The notes below the pieces were generated by a model, which ran no database searches, was not told the DNA's origin, and was given only the letters and a program-made list of their open reading frames with translations. A stretch of DNA of 64,000 bases from Cylicocyclus nassatus. Its lineage: Eukaryota; Nematoda; Chromadorea; Rhabditida; Strongylidae. The stretch is taken from the NCBI GenBank assembly GCA_958299035.1, contig CATQJL010000112.1:64759117-64823116 (forward strand). Direction: 5' to 3'. Shown one piece after another: positions 50,861 to 63,823 of the stretch. Made by a program: the position numbers and the translations under genes. Within the stretch, counting starts at the first letter, position 1. The number at the start of each line of letters is the position of its first letter.

Positions 50861-51900
50861 TCTATTTCGGGTTGATTTCGATGAATTTCCGGAAACCAAT
50901 TGCTGTAGAAGTCAAAAACGGATGAACTTATTAGACGTTGACGACAGCGCGAATTTTTAGTTGTCCACCCTGTGGGACAATGCCTCCTCCAAATACGTTA
51001 AGAATTTTCAGTTAAACTCACGCAGATTGTCATCCACATGTCTGCAGTAGTTCTAAGAAGCAATTCAAAACACACGGAATTATTTGCTAGGCTTAGAGAG
51101 TAGGAGAACTTCTGCGGGTGTGTTCCATTAAGTTGATTAACAGCATTTTTGCCCACCATGTGGGCCATGTTGTCGTGAATTTGTTAAAGGTTTGTAGAAT
51201 ACAATAATAAGTGGAAACAACTGAGTATTGCTTGGTAGAAACATGAAATTTTTTCCGATTTCCAGAGAACCAAAAAAATATTCAACCACATATATGTGAT
51301 TATCAATTTTGATTCGATAATTTTTTTTTCTTGAAACTTTGGATTTTGAATCGCTGTATTAATGAGATTAGTTTCTTTTCAAGAACTTCTTGCGACTCTT
51401 TTGAATACCATCTCGTAGATCATACTTTGCTCAATAGAACGTACCTCATAACCTATTTGAAGTACTGGATAAATACGAGTTATAGCGTTTTAACTGTTTT
51501 GGTGCAAGACTTGTAATTCTGTAAATTTTTTAGAAGTATGACTTTGCTTGGTATAATTCTTCTGGGATGTGCAAGTTCAGAAAAAATTGGGGAAGCTCCG
51601 CAGTGCTCTTGGCTTTCGTAATCGTATGCCACTTCACTCAAGAAAAGTTTCTGCCTCCCAGGCGCTCCTCCCACGGTAAAATGTTTTGGTAGGCTGCTTT
51701 ACGCACATCACTTCATTGAAAAAAACTATGAGTCAGTCATATGTTGGAATGTGAATCACCCATCACTTACGAACAGTTCGATAGTTCGAGCGGAGGAAAT
51801 ATAACACATAGGAACTCGATGACAATTAACAACGTGAATCACATGCCAGTTGCATGAAACAATTTTATCGCAATAGAAAACACTTGCAGACGCAGCTGTT
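50861..51900. other. Intergenic sequence upstream of the macin gene
   Basis: No gene supported. The last 60 bases (from about 51855) match the flank of the unit 1 macin remnant. Confidence 0.5.
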
Positions 51901-51908
51901 CGTCTCGC

Positions 51909-51930
51909 TATAAACCCGCTTGCAATTTTA
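51909..51930 (+). promoter_or_regulatory. TATA box / acceptor-like signal of the macin gene
   Basis: tataaa at 51909-51914 lies 32 bases before the ATG, and a T-rich ttttag ends at about 51931. Either a TATA promoter with a very short leader or a trans-splice acceptor would fit. Confidence 0.4.
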
Positions 51931-51945
51931 GCCACTGGAATCAAT

Positions 51946-53890
51946 ATGAACCGATTTTTCCTCATTGCCTTCTTAATATTCTCCACTGTAACTGTCACAG
52001 GATCAGGAGTTTGCTATCAAAATTTGAATCGATGCACACCAGAGACAGCGGTAGGTTTCCCATAATTCTCATTCCTGTAATCAGCCTTAAAGGCACCAAG
52101 TTACTGGGAGCAGTCAGATTTAACAGTTTATTGAAGAGGCTGCCCATGCAAACTATAGCCAGGTTGCGACTGCGAAATATTGCGTTTTTAGCGAAAAAAG
52201 TCGCTTTAAGCCTGAAAATATACGCCTCTCGGCTCTTACCGAAGCAGGAATTTGTGGACACGCCGTTGCGACGCTGTGATTGGCTGTAACGGCGTGTCCC
52301 GCCACGACTATCTGTCGTGGCAAGGACCAAAGGAGGTACATCCAGATTCCCAAGGCGCTTAAACGATATCTTACAGTCATAACCAGGCTATGGCTTGCAT
52401 GAGCAGCTCGCCTTTATAAACCACCGAAGCTGACTGCTCCCGAATCTGCCCGGACCTGGCCTTTTGAACGCCAATACCCTAATTTCAATATCACTGATTA
52501 GACAAAATAAAATGTTGGCGTCGCCCGAACTAAACGATCAGATCAACGATCATTTGGAAATCCTCGAAGGAAAATGTTTTGAATTGAACTATCTCTCTGT
52601 CTGTCAGTTCAAAAAATCGTATACTTTTATGCCCCAAAAATGACTGGGATTTTTTTCCGGATAATGTGAACTTTCTGTAATTTCTTTTAAAACAAATTTT
52701 TGCACTGTTAATCAAAGTGTGTTTCATAATGCCGAGTTATAATAATGTGAGAAGAATCTAACAAACGCCAACTGACTGCACTGTTGAATGTTTAAAAGGC
52801 TAACGATCGAATCTTTTTTGACGACGCCCTTTATCTTCTTAGTTATCTCGGATAGAATCAACGCTATTTCAGAGCTCTTAGGACATTTGCAACTGATAGT
52901 TTGTAATTTCTGTTATTTTCTGTCATTTTTAAGCATTTCATGCATTTCCAGAATTAGGAACCGCTGGAATTTTGCATTATTCGAAAATGATAGCGACTTT
53001 GCCACTGCTGTCCAAATCTTGTCCACAATCACAAATGTGCTCACTACGCTGTAGATATTTGATTCAATTGTTAGCGATATGGTAGGGTACAGTACGGTAG
53101 CCCTGTAGAAGCTCTACACTACGAAAAGAACTCATTATATCGTGACAATCATGCTGTTTGCTGGGCTTTCAGTGTAAAATTTGCTAGTCTTAACTGCATT
53201 TTTGCATAACTTTACGATTTGTGCGGAGGAGTCAAGACAGGTATCAAAACTGCTATACTCGTAGTAAACATAGTAACAAACGCATAAAATCTAAGCATTC
53301 TGGAGCTAAAACGCAGAGAATAAAAATTCTGTAATTAGCTCATATGGGTTTGAGTATGTCTTCAAAATAAATGGACTTTTCTGAAGCGCATATTATTCTA
53401 AAAAAATTTTTACTGCTTTTTTTACTAGCCTTCCCCTACGATCTATCATAACGCTGTCGTATGTAAAGTCTCCTAGACGGATCATGGTAAATGAAACTCC
53501 TAGTATTAATTAATTACTTATTAAAGAGTGTCAATTTCCTAAATGTTGCTAATAGCAGTTTCTTGTTGGAAATCCATTGACTTCTTAGTGATCCATAAGT
53601 CTTTTCTAAAAACATTTATATCCCTAAGTATTTCAGTTCGCCACTGGAATCATATGGAAAAATTGCGCCGACTATTGCCAGAAATGTAAGGGAAGAGCAG
53701 GAGGACATTGTGAAAAAATGTATACTAAAGAATGCAATGGGGGTTATCAGTGCAGGTAATATGCCCTACAAAAAATTAAAATTTACTGCTGGACCTTCTC
53801 ATACATCAGTTAGTATTTAGATGTGCTGGACCAGATCGTCCCAAATCAACAAATCCTCTCGACATTGCCACATGCAAACTCGGATTATGA
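51946..53890 (+). CDS. Macin-family antimicrobial peptide (theromacin type), three exons
   Basis: Exons 51946-52050, 53637-53755 and 53821-53890 give 97 residues. Residues 1-21 are a signal peptide (hydrophobic FFLIAFLIFSTVTVT). The mature part has ten cysteines at 23, 30, 45, 49, 52, 60, 68, 74, 76 and 93, and macin hallmarks: CxxxxxxC with RC-T-P, ATGxxW after the second cysteine, CxxYCxxC, GGYQCRC and a late NP...C. Ten cysteines and about 75 mature residues match theromacin; hydramacin and neuromacin have eight. Macins are secreted cationic peptides of the cysteine-stabilised alpha/beta fold that act on bacteria; by count this one carries about eleven basic and six acidic mature residues. 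Introns are 1586 nt (phase 0, holding a TIR element) and 65 nt (phase 2); acceptors tttcag and tttag. The aataaa is at 53932-53937. Confidence 0.9.
52097..52460. mobile_element. TIR element in macin intron 1
   Basis: The ends are ctgggagcagtcagatttaa and inverse gaagctgactgctcccgaat-tctgcccggac, flanked by ccttaaaggc and ggccttttgaacgcc. It occupies the same site as the element in the unit 1 remnant, so it was inserted before the block duplicated. Confidence 0.75.
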
Positions 53891-53931
53891 TCGAATATAT
53901 GTAAAATGCTTTGGAAATCTAATAATGCACA

Positions 53932-53937
53932 AATAAA
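53932..53937 (+). terminator. Polyadenylation signal of the macin gene
   Basis: AATAAA 42 bases after the stop codon. Confidence 0.75.
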
Positions 53938-53959
53938 ACCATAATCACGCTAAAATAAT

Positions 53960-55280
53960 AGAAACTATTGAGCCGTCCTTCTAGTAGAGCTCAAAGGTGC
54001 AGTCGTTCATTATTGTTATAAATCAAGTTCAATCATTTGCTCCCCCCCCCCCCACCCTCAGCAATTTCTGGATCACTCTAAAAGCCTTGTTTAAGCCATA
54101 CGCACGCGAAAGTGGTGCGAAGTTTTGACGTGTCGACTGCGCGTACGGAAAAGGAAGCACCTAAATGACACATGCTGTACACAGGCATGTGCCAAATTCT
54201 CGACTTCTATTTTGTCGTTTTGGGATCTTCTCATGTCCCTGATTCGGAATGCATAATAGAGAAGCAGGTGCCCCCAACGATCCCCGTTCATTGGAACTAT
54301 TCCCATTATAATACTTATTCTATGATAGGATAATGAGGTATTCACATCGTTTTGTATTTGATGTATTTTACAAATTTGTAAGTTTTTAGTGTATTCATCC
54401 TTGGTTCAGGAGAACAGCCATAGAGTTTCTTCATATCCCAGTCGTAAAAGAATTTTCAATTGAGGATGATTCAAATATGAGTGACTTCCACGGCCGCATG
54501 GATTAACATCCCCGCCTGGGAGGGGATCACAGCTTAGAAGAAAGCTTTATATGCTGAAGCTCCGGTTATCCTGATTCACGCAGTCCAATCTTTCCGTAGG
54601 TATTCTCACCATCCTTCACTATGAACGTATTGAACAGGGCAAGAATCTGTATAAACCGCCATTTCCAGCTTTTTGTATGATCTCTTGATGATTCCCGGTG
54701 GCTGGCTGTCTTCTCTTCAAAATCACTTTTCTTTCTTCGAAGTCAACGAAGACCTTCCAAAGTTATAGTGTTCGTTTTGGGATCTTACCCAACAGTGCTA
54801 AGCATGTTGCCGACAAGCAGAAGAGTTTTTGGAATAACGAATTTTTTGATAAAACTCAACTTTCGATTGGTGGTTCATCGCAAATTTCATGATTCCAAAA
54901 CACCATTTGTCCTTATCAGCAACATGCTCATTGGGTTAGATAGTCGGTACAACTCTGGGATGTTCTCGCTAATTTTGAAAAAATAAAAACGACTTTTAAA
55001 GAAAAGACGGCCGTAGGGGATCGTCAGGAAATCATACAAAAAGCTTGAAGACGCGGCTTCTACAGCTTCTCGCTCCTTTTCCGTTCATAGCGAAGGATGA
55101 TGGGAGTACTTACGGATAAGTAGACAGTGTGGAATACGGATATCTAGAGTTTCAAGATATAAAAAACTCTTTCTGAGGTGCAATTGCCGCCCCCGAGGAT
55201 GTTGATGCATACGGCCCCAGTGGCAGAATTTAGAAGCACCGTCCACCCTAAGTTGAGGGTGTTGTGCTTTCGGCAGCATA
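53960..55280. other. Intergenic sequence, no supported gene
   Basis: Contains an oligo-C tract at about 54042-54052 and open frames without recognisable domains. Confidence 0.45.
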
Positions 55281-55289
55281 TAATAGTAG

Positions 55290-55620
55290 GCCCCTATCAA
55301 TTCAATGCCCAAGTCGCTGCGCAAAATGCCGCTTCGGAAGCGAGATAATCGTTTTGGAATAGCGAAGATGCACAAGAACCCCTCACCCATGCCCGCCCTC
55401 CCCATCCATTTGTGCTCGCCCATCCAATCACCGTTTCGGAAAGCCGGCCGGTGGGTTCTACGAAAGAGGGATTGTCGGGGTTTTTGAGCATTCTCGACTT
55501 CATATTCGGAATCAGGGACATGAGAAGGCTCTGAAACGACAAAAACGTGGAAGTCGAAAATCTGATTGAACGGTGCCTTTAAGGGGGGGGGGAGGGGGGG
55601 GGGAGGGCAAGCCTTCTCTC
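55290..55620. repeat. Dispersed repeat with G-rich runs
   Basis: Inverted relative of 5930-6230. The G run at about 55585-55606 is a polymorphism-prone tract. A long minus-strand open frame across it is not believable as a gene. Confidence 0.45.
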
Positions 55621-55756
55621 CCGGGAATGGATCGCGAAATTCCTGAAAGTTGCCTCCAAGATTTTCAAATTTGCTAGTGAATTCATTTTCATTTTCAGTT
55701 GGACTTTCAAGGTGTTGCAAAAAAAAAACGCATCGAGAAGTTAGTAATATAGCAGA

Positions 55757-56704
55757 ACTAGCTGGCTTACCCGGCTCCGCCGTATCCGGACCAAACTTGG
55801 CACACATACACTTCGGGCCCCGGCGGGTGTCACAGTCCACTTTTCGTTATCGATCGATGTCGATTTTACCGATTTTTATCGATTTTTTTGCAGAGTTCAC
55901 CTACAGGGCTAGGAGTTGGCACAGGGGGGGGGGGGAAGTGAGCATGGGGATTCCGAATACAATATTAGTTTTCAGAATTATCGATTACTTTTATTGATTT
56001 TATCGATTTTTTGTAAATTTTGACATGCGAGGCTGGGATTTTGCACATGGGGTAATCGAGCATGCTGATTACGAACACAATATTAGTTTTCAGGATCGTC
56101 CATTACTTTTATCGATTTTATCGATTTTTTGAAAATTTGAGCTAGGGGGCTGGAATTTGGCACAGGGGTGTAATCGAGCATGCTGATCACCCCCCTTGGG
56201 AATGATCAGCATGCTCGATTACCCCCCTGTGCCAACTCCCAGCCCCCTAGCTCAAACTTTGCAAAAAAAATCGATAAAATCGATATAAGTAATCGATAAT
56301 CCCGAAAACCAATATTGTATTCGGAATCCCCATGCTCGATTACCCCCCTGTGCGAACTCCCAGCCCCGTAGCTCAAACTTTGCAAAAAAATCGATAAAAT
56401 CGATAAAAGTAATCGATAATCCTGAAAACCAATATTGTATTCGGAATCCCCATGCTCGATTACCCCCTGCAACTCCCAGCCCCGTAGGTGAACTCAGCAA
56501 AAAAATCGACAAAAATCGATAAAATCGATATCGATCGATGACGAAAAGTAGCCTATGACACCCGCCGGGGCCCGATGTGTATGTGTGCCAAGTTTGGTCT
56601 GGATCGGTTCAGAAATGGAATTTTCTATTCGGAACATACGTACACACAGACATACATACATACAGACAGACATACATACAAACAGACATTCAGATTATAT
56701 ATAA
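55757..56704. mobile_element. DINE/Helentron-like repeat, copy 5
   Basis: Same orientation as copy 1: actagctggcttacccggctc to a gacagacatac tract and cagattatatataat. The centre at about 56180-56215 (gatcaccccccttggg) is a palindrome flanked by inverted 120-bp-type units. Confidence 0.7.
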
Positions 56705-58634
56705 TATGAACAAGAAATGTAAGCAAAAGCAGACATCATCATGTCAGTCCGAGTCTAATCCTAATTTGATTAATGTAAGAAAGATGAAACAGCTTGCATT
56801 GAATATGTTGATAGGGTGATATGTATACAAATGTAGGCATTGATGCTTATGACTCCGAAACTTAGAACTCCATAGAGATAAAACCCATGCCCTCTAGTTG
56901 CCAGCGGAACGATCTCTACGTTACTCTCAAAAGCAAACCGGTAGCTTATAAGGCGGGTCTACTGGCCCAGGTATATTAACCATGACCTCGCCTAGCCGAA
57001 GCCGCTGGGGAGGCCCAATGACCCCAGAAGTGAAACGATTCACATTCAGTCCATTTGGTGGAATCAACAAGCTGTACGTTTGAATCCTAGATAGCTGAGC
57101 GAAAAAGACCCGGCCCAAGATGCTGATGAAACTGGTAACTTTCTCAAGGAATTCGTTAAGGCCAAGTTTGGTCTTTCGGAAAAAAAAATTGTGTAGTCTT
57201 CTTCTCCTTCTTCCCTCTCCTTCCTTCGCAAAAATAGACCGCAGCTGATTTTCTTCACATGTTTGATGACTGGATTTGCAATTTTGAGCTCACTGGGATA
57301 AACATATGTATGTATCAAATCAATCTCCAACACTGATTCTAAAAAAATTCAGTCAGTTAGGATTTATATAAAGTGATGAAAGCCACCAAATGATCTAAGG
57401 AGTCTCAAATACTCTACTTTATTCCTTGAGGCCTGAGATTCTTGAATCTGCCACCTTAAAAGTCGCGGGATGCAACTTTGTTAAATACTTTGAAAAATTG
57501 CAATTATAATTTTTTCCTTTGAAATCCTCCACTGGGCGCGTTATCTATCTGCGAATATTGCACTTTTGATACAGATCGTCACAGTAAGTAGCGAGGAGTT
57601 CCTGATAAGCAAGAAATATAGCCTATATGTATGTCTGGCTACCATTTACTTACCGTATACTTACGACGCCACGTTATTCAATATATCAGAAAATTTGCAT
57701 CAGAGGATCCAGCAAAATTAACGGGTCACATATTCTAACTTAGGACAATGGAAGCAGGGCTCGGCACCAATAGCTTTTGGAAAATGCAAAAAACGAAGTC
57801 CCTCTTGACTTTCGCCGTTTTTACGAAGTCCCCTTTGACCCTAATCTTTAAATGTAAAACCCTCAAAAAACGAAACGTCGACTAAAAAACGTAACTTTGG
57901 GGTTTTTCGCGCTCAAAAACGATATCTAGCTTGCTTGCAAGCCACCTGTGCCGAGCCTGGAAGTGCCCACCTGTGCCGGGTTCTGAATGGAAGTGCAAGT
58001 TCAGCCAACACGTTTGACCAAGGCATCGGACACATCGCGCGATTTCGGTCCCCACGAGACCCCAGCTGTTCAATGCACGAGGCTAACGAAGTCATCCTCG
58101 GTGTAACCATGCGCATTGCCTATCATGCGCGTTACTTGAGCATTTGTGAGATTAGAACATGTACATCCTTTGACTTTAATTGGTTTTCTTGCCTCTTTTT
58201 TGGTTTGGTTGTGTGTCGGTCAAGGTCTATCGTACACACTCTTACAATTTGTCACCCATGAAAAGTTTTACTGAGAAGCCATTTACAAAGATGCCGTCAA
58301 TCATGACGCGTTGTGTGCAGGCTCACATATTGGATGCAGTAACCGGCAGATTTTGGTTTCCATCTTTCTGCATGTTTTAAGCATCTTCGACACGTAGAAC
58401 CCGAAGTTGAGCTTTGAACCGAGCAAAGAGACCGTTTTTGGCGCGTTTACGAAATTTCCAAAGAGCAGCTTTGGCGAGAATTTCAAGTAGAGCTGAGAGG
58501 ACCTAGCACGAAGACCCTGCTGCATTACTGCTTTGGATTGCATGCACAATACAAGAGCTATCGCGGGGTCCGCGCCGAACAGGTGAGCGAAGCCGTCTGA
58601 GCGCGCGTAGTTTAGGCTGTGTTCATACCGATTC
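56705..58634. other. Intergenic sequence with duplicated fragment
   Basis: About 57600-57740 resembles 16600-16740 of unit 1. No gene supported. Confidence 0.45.
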
Positions 58635-59640
58635 CCAAGTTCCGGAGCTGTTCCCGCACAGTTTCCACACTGTGCTGAAATTGTTCGGAACTCTGCTGCA
58701 TGCGCTGTAGCAGCCCCGGACGCGTTTTGAACGGCGGGAGTTGGAGATTTTGACCGTTTGCAACGGTTTTTCTTCCAGTTCTCATTGGCCTTATTTTTCT
58801 ACCCTGTTTCCCTTTTTAATCAGCGGAACTTCGAATTCGAAGCGGAGTTGAAGAATGAGCGCTTTCCTTCACTGCGTATGCGACAAAATGCGTGTTCTTG
58901 TGCTCGTCCATTTTTCTCTTCGCTGTATCTCTACTCAAACTCATTGTTCCAGGAAGCCGCTGCTTACCATTAGTTTCCATAACCATCTGGCATGATTTAG
59001 GGAGTGCGAGCAATGCATAAATTGGGACTTTTTTCTTGTTTACTGATTAGTTTCGTTTTTGGGCATTCTCAGCTCCTTTCCTTTTTCCATATCGTTACTT
59101 CTCCGTTTTTTCTTCTAACCGCTTCTCCTTGTGATGAGAAAAGTTGTGAGAATGAAGCGGGGTTGAAGGAATAACCTTGTTCTGTTCCATATATCCAGGC
59201 AGATTGGTCTTCGTGCGCTCCTCCATTTCTTCTTCCATTTTTGTTCAGGCTTACTTCATGTGTTCCAGAGACCTGTCTATGTCCCTTTCAATACAGATAC
59301 GAGACTACGCAGCGTTCTTGGAACACAGAACTCATGAAGTAGTTTTGGACAAAAACAGCGAGAGGAATAGAGGAGCACAAGAACACACGATTGTTGCATA
59401 CGCAGAGCAGAAAAGCGCTCATTTTTCAAATCCGCTTCGAGTTCGAAGTCAAGCTGATCAAAAAGAAAAGCAGGGTAGAGGATTAAGGCCAAAATGAGAG
59501 AAATTTGGAGAAAAACCCGTTGAAAACGATCAAAATTTTCCAACTTACGCCGCCAAAGAAATGCGGGGCAGCTGCAGCGCATGCAACACAGTGCGGGAAT
59601 TTTGCGGAACAGTTCCGGAACATGGGAAACAGCATGAAGC
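58635..59640. mobile_element. Imperfect foldback repeat
   Basis: The left arm (58635-58980) and right arm (59300-59635) are inverted: ttccggagctgttcc near 58650 pairs with ggaacagttccggaa near 59606, and cgtgttcttgtgctc near 58890 with gagcacaagaacacac near 59370. Open frames in each arm are mirror images. Confidence 0.65.
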
Positions 59641-60034
59641 CAACTTTAGGCGCGGGTAGGGTAGTCCGCGCGGGATTCTCCCAATTTCGGCGAGATACAA
59701 AGTCCGCCTCAACTCCAATGAGGCCAAAATTGGCATGGCGGTAGTCCGCTTTGCAAGGATATTGCTTCACGCCTACGGTTTGCTTGCCCACTCTTTCTTC
59801 GATCTCTTCACTCTCTCCACATCGCGCGTATGCAGCGCAAAGTAGTGGTGCTGCGTGCGCGCAAATCTAGCCGCTTTTCGACCTGATCCCGAGTAATCCT
59901 TTGCCCGAGTTGCGCGCCCTGTTCAAGGGTTATTTTCTCGGCGCAGGGTTAACAACAATGGGCTGAAGGTTAGTGGGCTGATCAGAAACCCCCACAGGCA
60001 TATCCTTCAGGGCGCGAATCTGGCGAGACAGTGC

Positions 60035-60475
60035 CTTTACGGGCAGCGTCCACTCAAAATTATGCCTTCCATGTTTTTTTTAATCATTTTGGGACTTTTC
60101 CATGGCTCTATTACAGTATGAGTTTTCAAATTGTCCACAACCTTCAAAAGACCCGGATCTGTGGACCGTCTCTTTAGAGAGCGGACGTTTCGGATTGCTC
60201 GCTTCTGGTATGCCAGTGGGGAGCTGCAACTTCTTGAATGTTGCCTTCACTGAGCAGTGCGCAGCTTCTGCTCACTATCACGTCAATACATGTCGAAGAG
60301 ACAGTCCCTGACTCGGCGACGTTTGATATGGCTTTAAAGCACTTTCGATGTTCCAGGTCGCTTATCTCCATCCAGAGACAGCATTAAAGGACTGAATCAA
60401 CGCAAATGGCCCTCTCTGGGCCTACATTCAGGAGCGGCACTACTCTGAGGCGTTAGATTTAGCTTGGGCACTGCC
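60035..60475. mobile_element. Possible TIR element related to the GCAGCGTCC family
   Basis: Starts gggcagcgtccactcaaaat, resembles 26672 onward through ttttccatggctctattacag, and ends gggcactgcctttaag. More decayed than the others. Confidence 0.4.
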
Positions 60476-61194
60476 TTTAAGTAAATGATTAGACGGTAGA
60501 CATGACTTTCACGTACACTCAAATCATGCCTATTTGAATTGTGAGCGCATGTAATGCACGCCACTCTACGACTGTTCAATTGACGATCAGTAGACCGTTA
60601 CGATAGAATAGTCAAAAAAGGTCACTTGTATTTTTCCTCATTTATGCTTATTACGAACCAGAAGAAAACAAATAGAATGGATATTGGTATTTGTAAACAT
60701 TGCTGTAAGGAAAGTCCAAAGCAATGCTCGCAATCTTGCTCAGATAACCGACAGATGCAGAAAATATCCGGCTTTCGCAGCTATTTGCATAATTCAAAAA
60801 TCCAGTTCAAAAATCGATCACTTTCTTGCGAACATTCATGACAAGAGTTATGTGTTTCGTGCTAACTTTTCATCAGGATAAGTAAAACATCAAAAACGTT
60901 CATTTTCTAGGTACCCTGTATTCAGGTGTATAAGCCGCACTTTTTTAAATTTCCAAACGAGCTGCTCAGCCGATTCATTGGGTTCCGAGAAGCAATTCTT
61001 ATGCCGCACGATTCTTTCAGGCAATACGCAGCATGGTATAGGAACCTACGGTTGCAAGGTCAATGATGTATTCGGGCTGGTCGATGTAAGCTAGGACCAC
61101 CCTGCGGCTTAGACACCTGCAAATAGGGCACTAAAAATGTCACCGTAGTATGTTTTTAGTCTCACAGTGTCTCTGTTATCATCACCAACCTGTG

Positions 61195-61312
61195 GCCGTA
61201 TTCATCAACGAACCCAGTGGGTTTCGGAACCCATTGAGTTAGTGCTTTTGATGAATATCGATCCTACTCCAGGGTAGAATCGATATTCATCAAAACCACT
61301 AACCCAGTGGTC
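61195..61312. repeat. Small inverted/tandem repeat
   Basis: tgatgaatatcgatcctact and its near-inverse form a hairpin at 61248-61287, flanked by two copies of an aacccagtgg phrase. Not present in unit 1 at the matching place. Confidence 0.6.
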
Positions 61313-61339
61313 ATCTCGCCTTTAAGCATCTCGCAAGCG

Positions 61340-63250
61340 AAATTTTTACATATTTGTCGGAAAACCTGATGACGTGGTCTAAATTACGTCTCTACTTTTC
61401 GTCTCTCAATGTAAATTATCTCTGGATTAGCAATCATTTTCACTACTTTTTTCCTAGATTATGCTCTTTTTGTCTTTTATTGGCAGAGGTCTTGAGCATG
61501 GAAGTATATACAGCGCAATTACCTCTCCTCTTCTCATTCCTCTTCTTGTTTTCTTCACCACATTTAGCTGGAAGTGCAGTGAAGCTTTTTTTGAGATAGC
61601 AGTAATAAATAACTAGTATGGGACAATACCAAGGTTTTACAAAAAGAGACACAATCTAGTCTGGAATAAATTGTCTCATTCAAGATCAATTGCTTATAAC
61701 ATTAAACCTGCTAAAATTGCTTCCGAAGTGCTTTTTTGTCCAAGCGTGGACGGCTGAGCTGTTATTTGGGGTTGTGAGTTTCGCTGAGTTCAAGTTTGGG
61801 GCATCAAAAAACGTTTCTAATAAAATGCAATTTAGTGCTAGAAAGTGCGGACAGCAAAAGTTGGAAAATAAAAAAAACTTTACAAAGTTTACGTACATTG
61901 CTGGGTCCCAGATCTTAGTTTTCCCTTTGCAATAAAAATTGCAACCGCTCGCACACTGTACTAAACAACTGTAGTCAGTAAAATTTTTCATCTCATATTT
62001 CAAAGAGCACCTACGGCATTGCTTGCATTACGTCTGAGCATCTTACAGTTTTCACTACAAGTTACATGAGTTATGAAGATGTGCAAGTGGTTTGTTTATA
62101 CCTATAAATAACTGAAAATCTCAGAAATTTTTTCAAAAATTTCGAACTAGTCTTGTACGCTCCCTTTCTCTAGAACGGGGTTACATGTCCGCAAAAATTT
62201 TGGGAAGCATCTCGAAAGTTTTCTCGTGCGTGGGCAATGTTGATGCCAGGCATCTTTGAAAATTTTTTTGCTCCTCCCTCCCCCCTCCACCCTATCCTCA
62301 ACGGCCCGCTGCACACTCAAAAGTTTCACAAGCTTTCCGCAGTGATGTAGAGAAAAAACGACAATCATTAAGTTAATGAAAGATCCTGCTTTTACGCTGG
62401 CTACAGACCGGATCTTACTCAAAATGTGTCAAACTGGTAAAGTCTCTAGGACTATATAAGCTAGAATACATTAATGAGTATGGTCCTTTTGCTAATCTCC
62501 CTCACTTACGTTTGCAAAATGTATCACTCTTTATTAGATTTCTAAGCAGACAGATAAATAAGATCGGATTATCCAAGCACGATCATCGCTTACCCTCGGC
62601 ATTGCAGAAAGTGCTTTAAGAACCATTTGAGTTTCACTCTAAGATTAGTACCTAATTTTTCCATTTGAATGACGTTTTGGTTATGTCGCGCTATTTCATG
62701 AACCGCAAGGACTCAAAAAAGGTTTCCAGCGCGCAACTAAATTGAGAGCTACAAAGTAAATGCAGAATTAAACTCGCTTACCTATACAGCTGATGACTGC
62801 CTCGCCAACAGTCCTTTACCAGTAACTCAAGTCTAACCTTTACTCAAGCAATTATTGCGAGCTTCCGCGGCCCCTAACACTGCTTCTTGACAGTGCGCGG
62901 ACCTTAAACTCTTGGAATGAGCATACGCGGCCATAGATTTATTTGTTTGGCAACCCACAGCTCAATGTTATTGCAAGGGAAAGGCGCGGGCCTTAACTGT
63001 TTTAGCAGGACACCCGCGGCCCAAGAAAAAACACTTGGGGCCCCGGCCCTTACAGAACGCCCTGCATATTTAATTTTCGGGCAAGCCACTGCCCCTTAGG
63101 CCACGGCCCGACAGAATCACTGGCGCGCTCAGGGCTTTCTTGGACACCGCATTCTTTCCCGTTGTAAGAAGTAAGTTACTTGCGTGAGATACGCCGCGGT
63201 GATGGGTCTACCGTCAACGTTTGCAGCTTTAGTTGGAAGTCAAGTAATCG
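61340..63250. repeat. Unit 2 segmental duplication, distal block
   Basis: Counterpart of 22020-25430 without the two foldback elements. Contains GC-rich sequence near 62960-63180. No gene supported. Confidence 0.85.
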
Positions 63251-63289
63251 CAGGGTCAGATCGGCAATGTCTATAACCAATTATTCATA

Positions 63290-63600
63290 ACTGTTCTTGG
63301 AGTCCCTGGCTCTAGAACCAGGGGCGGAGAGGCGACCGGAATCAACCCAGACATCACCCCGGATCTCCGTGTGGTTGAGACCCCCATGGCAAGCTGGAGA
63401 TGGGTACAAGTGTTTGAATCCAATTACGGTTGCGGTAGCGCATTCATCGCGCGCCTGCCGGGTCGTCCGCGGGCATTGTCGGGTGCTTTTCGGGTACCTA
63501 TCGACGCTCCTCCGGTATGGGCGTGGCGTCGCCCGTGGGTGGTCAGCAGGTGCTCATAATTGTCCAAGTATATATACCAAGTGACCTGGCTCCAAATTGA
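63290..63600 (+). repeat. GC-rich segment, possible SINE fragment
   Basis: Sharply more GC-rich than its surroundings, with a B-box-like gtttgaatcca near 63411. No A box of the right spacing found, so the class is uncertain. Confidence 0.3.
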
Positions 63601-63823
63601 CCTCAGAAGCCGCAAAGGCTTGATAAACGACCGACTCATTTGTGGGTACTATGCATTCATTTTTCCTACTTTTAAGCAGTTCTCAAGTCAAAAATTTGCT
63701 TGTTTCTTGAAAACCAACCTGGTGTGAAAGGTCTCCTGTGTAAACAGTGAGCTGTTTTGACAAGGTTGCAACCTATATCTGAACGACTAATTCATAAATT
63801 ACTTCAGACTCGAAGAAATAAGT

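Noticed and set aside
52960..53055. Possible macin exon after the tttccag acceptor near 52950
   Set aside because: Joining it to exon 1 gives an immediate stop in both copies, and the exon at 53637 completes the macin pattern perfectly; conserved intron sequence is the better reading.
55085..55840. A 251-residue minus-strand open frame, the longest in the window
   Set aside because: It runs through a DINE-like repeat end, an oligo-G tract read as polyproline and a dispersed repeat, with no domain; an artefact of repeats.
60626..60841. A 71-residue cysteine-containing frame (CKHCC, QCSQSC)
   Set aside because: Looks like a small cysteine-rich peptide, but lacks a signal peptide and the matching unit 1 sequence near 16850 does not conserve the cysteines.
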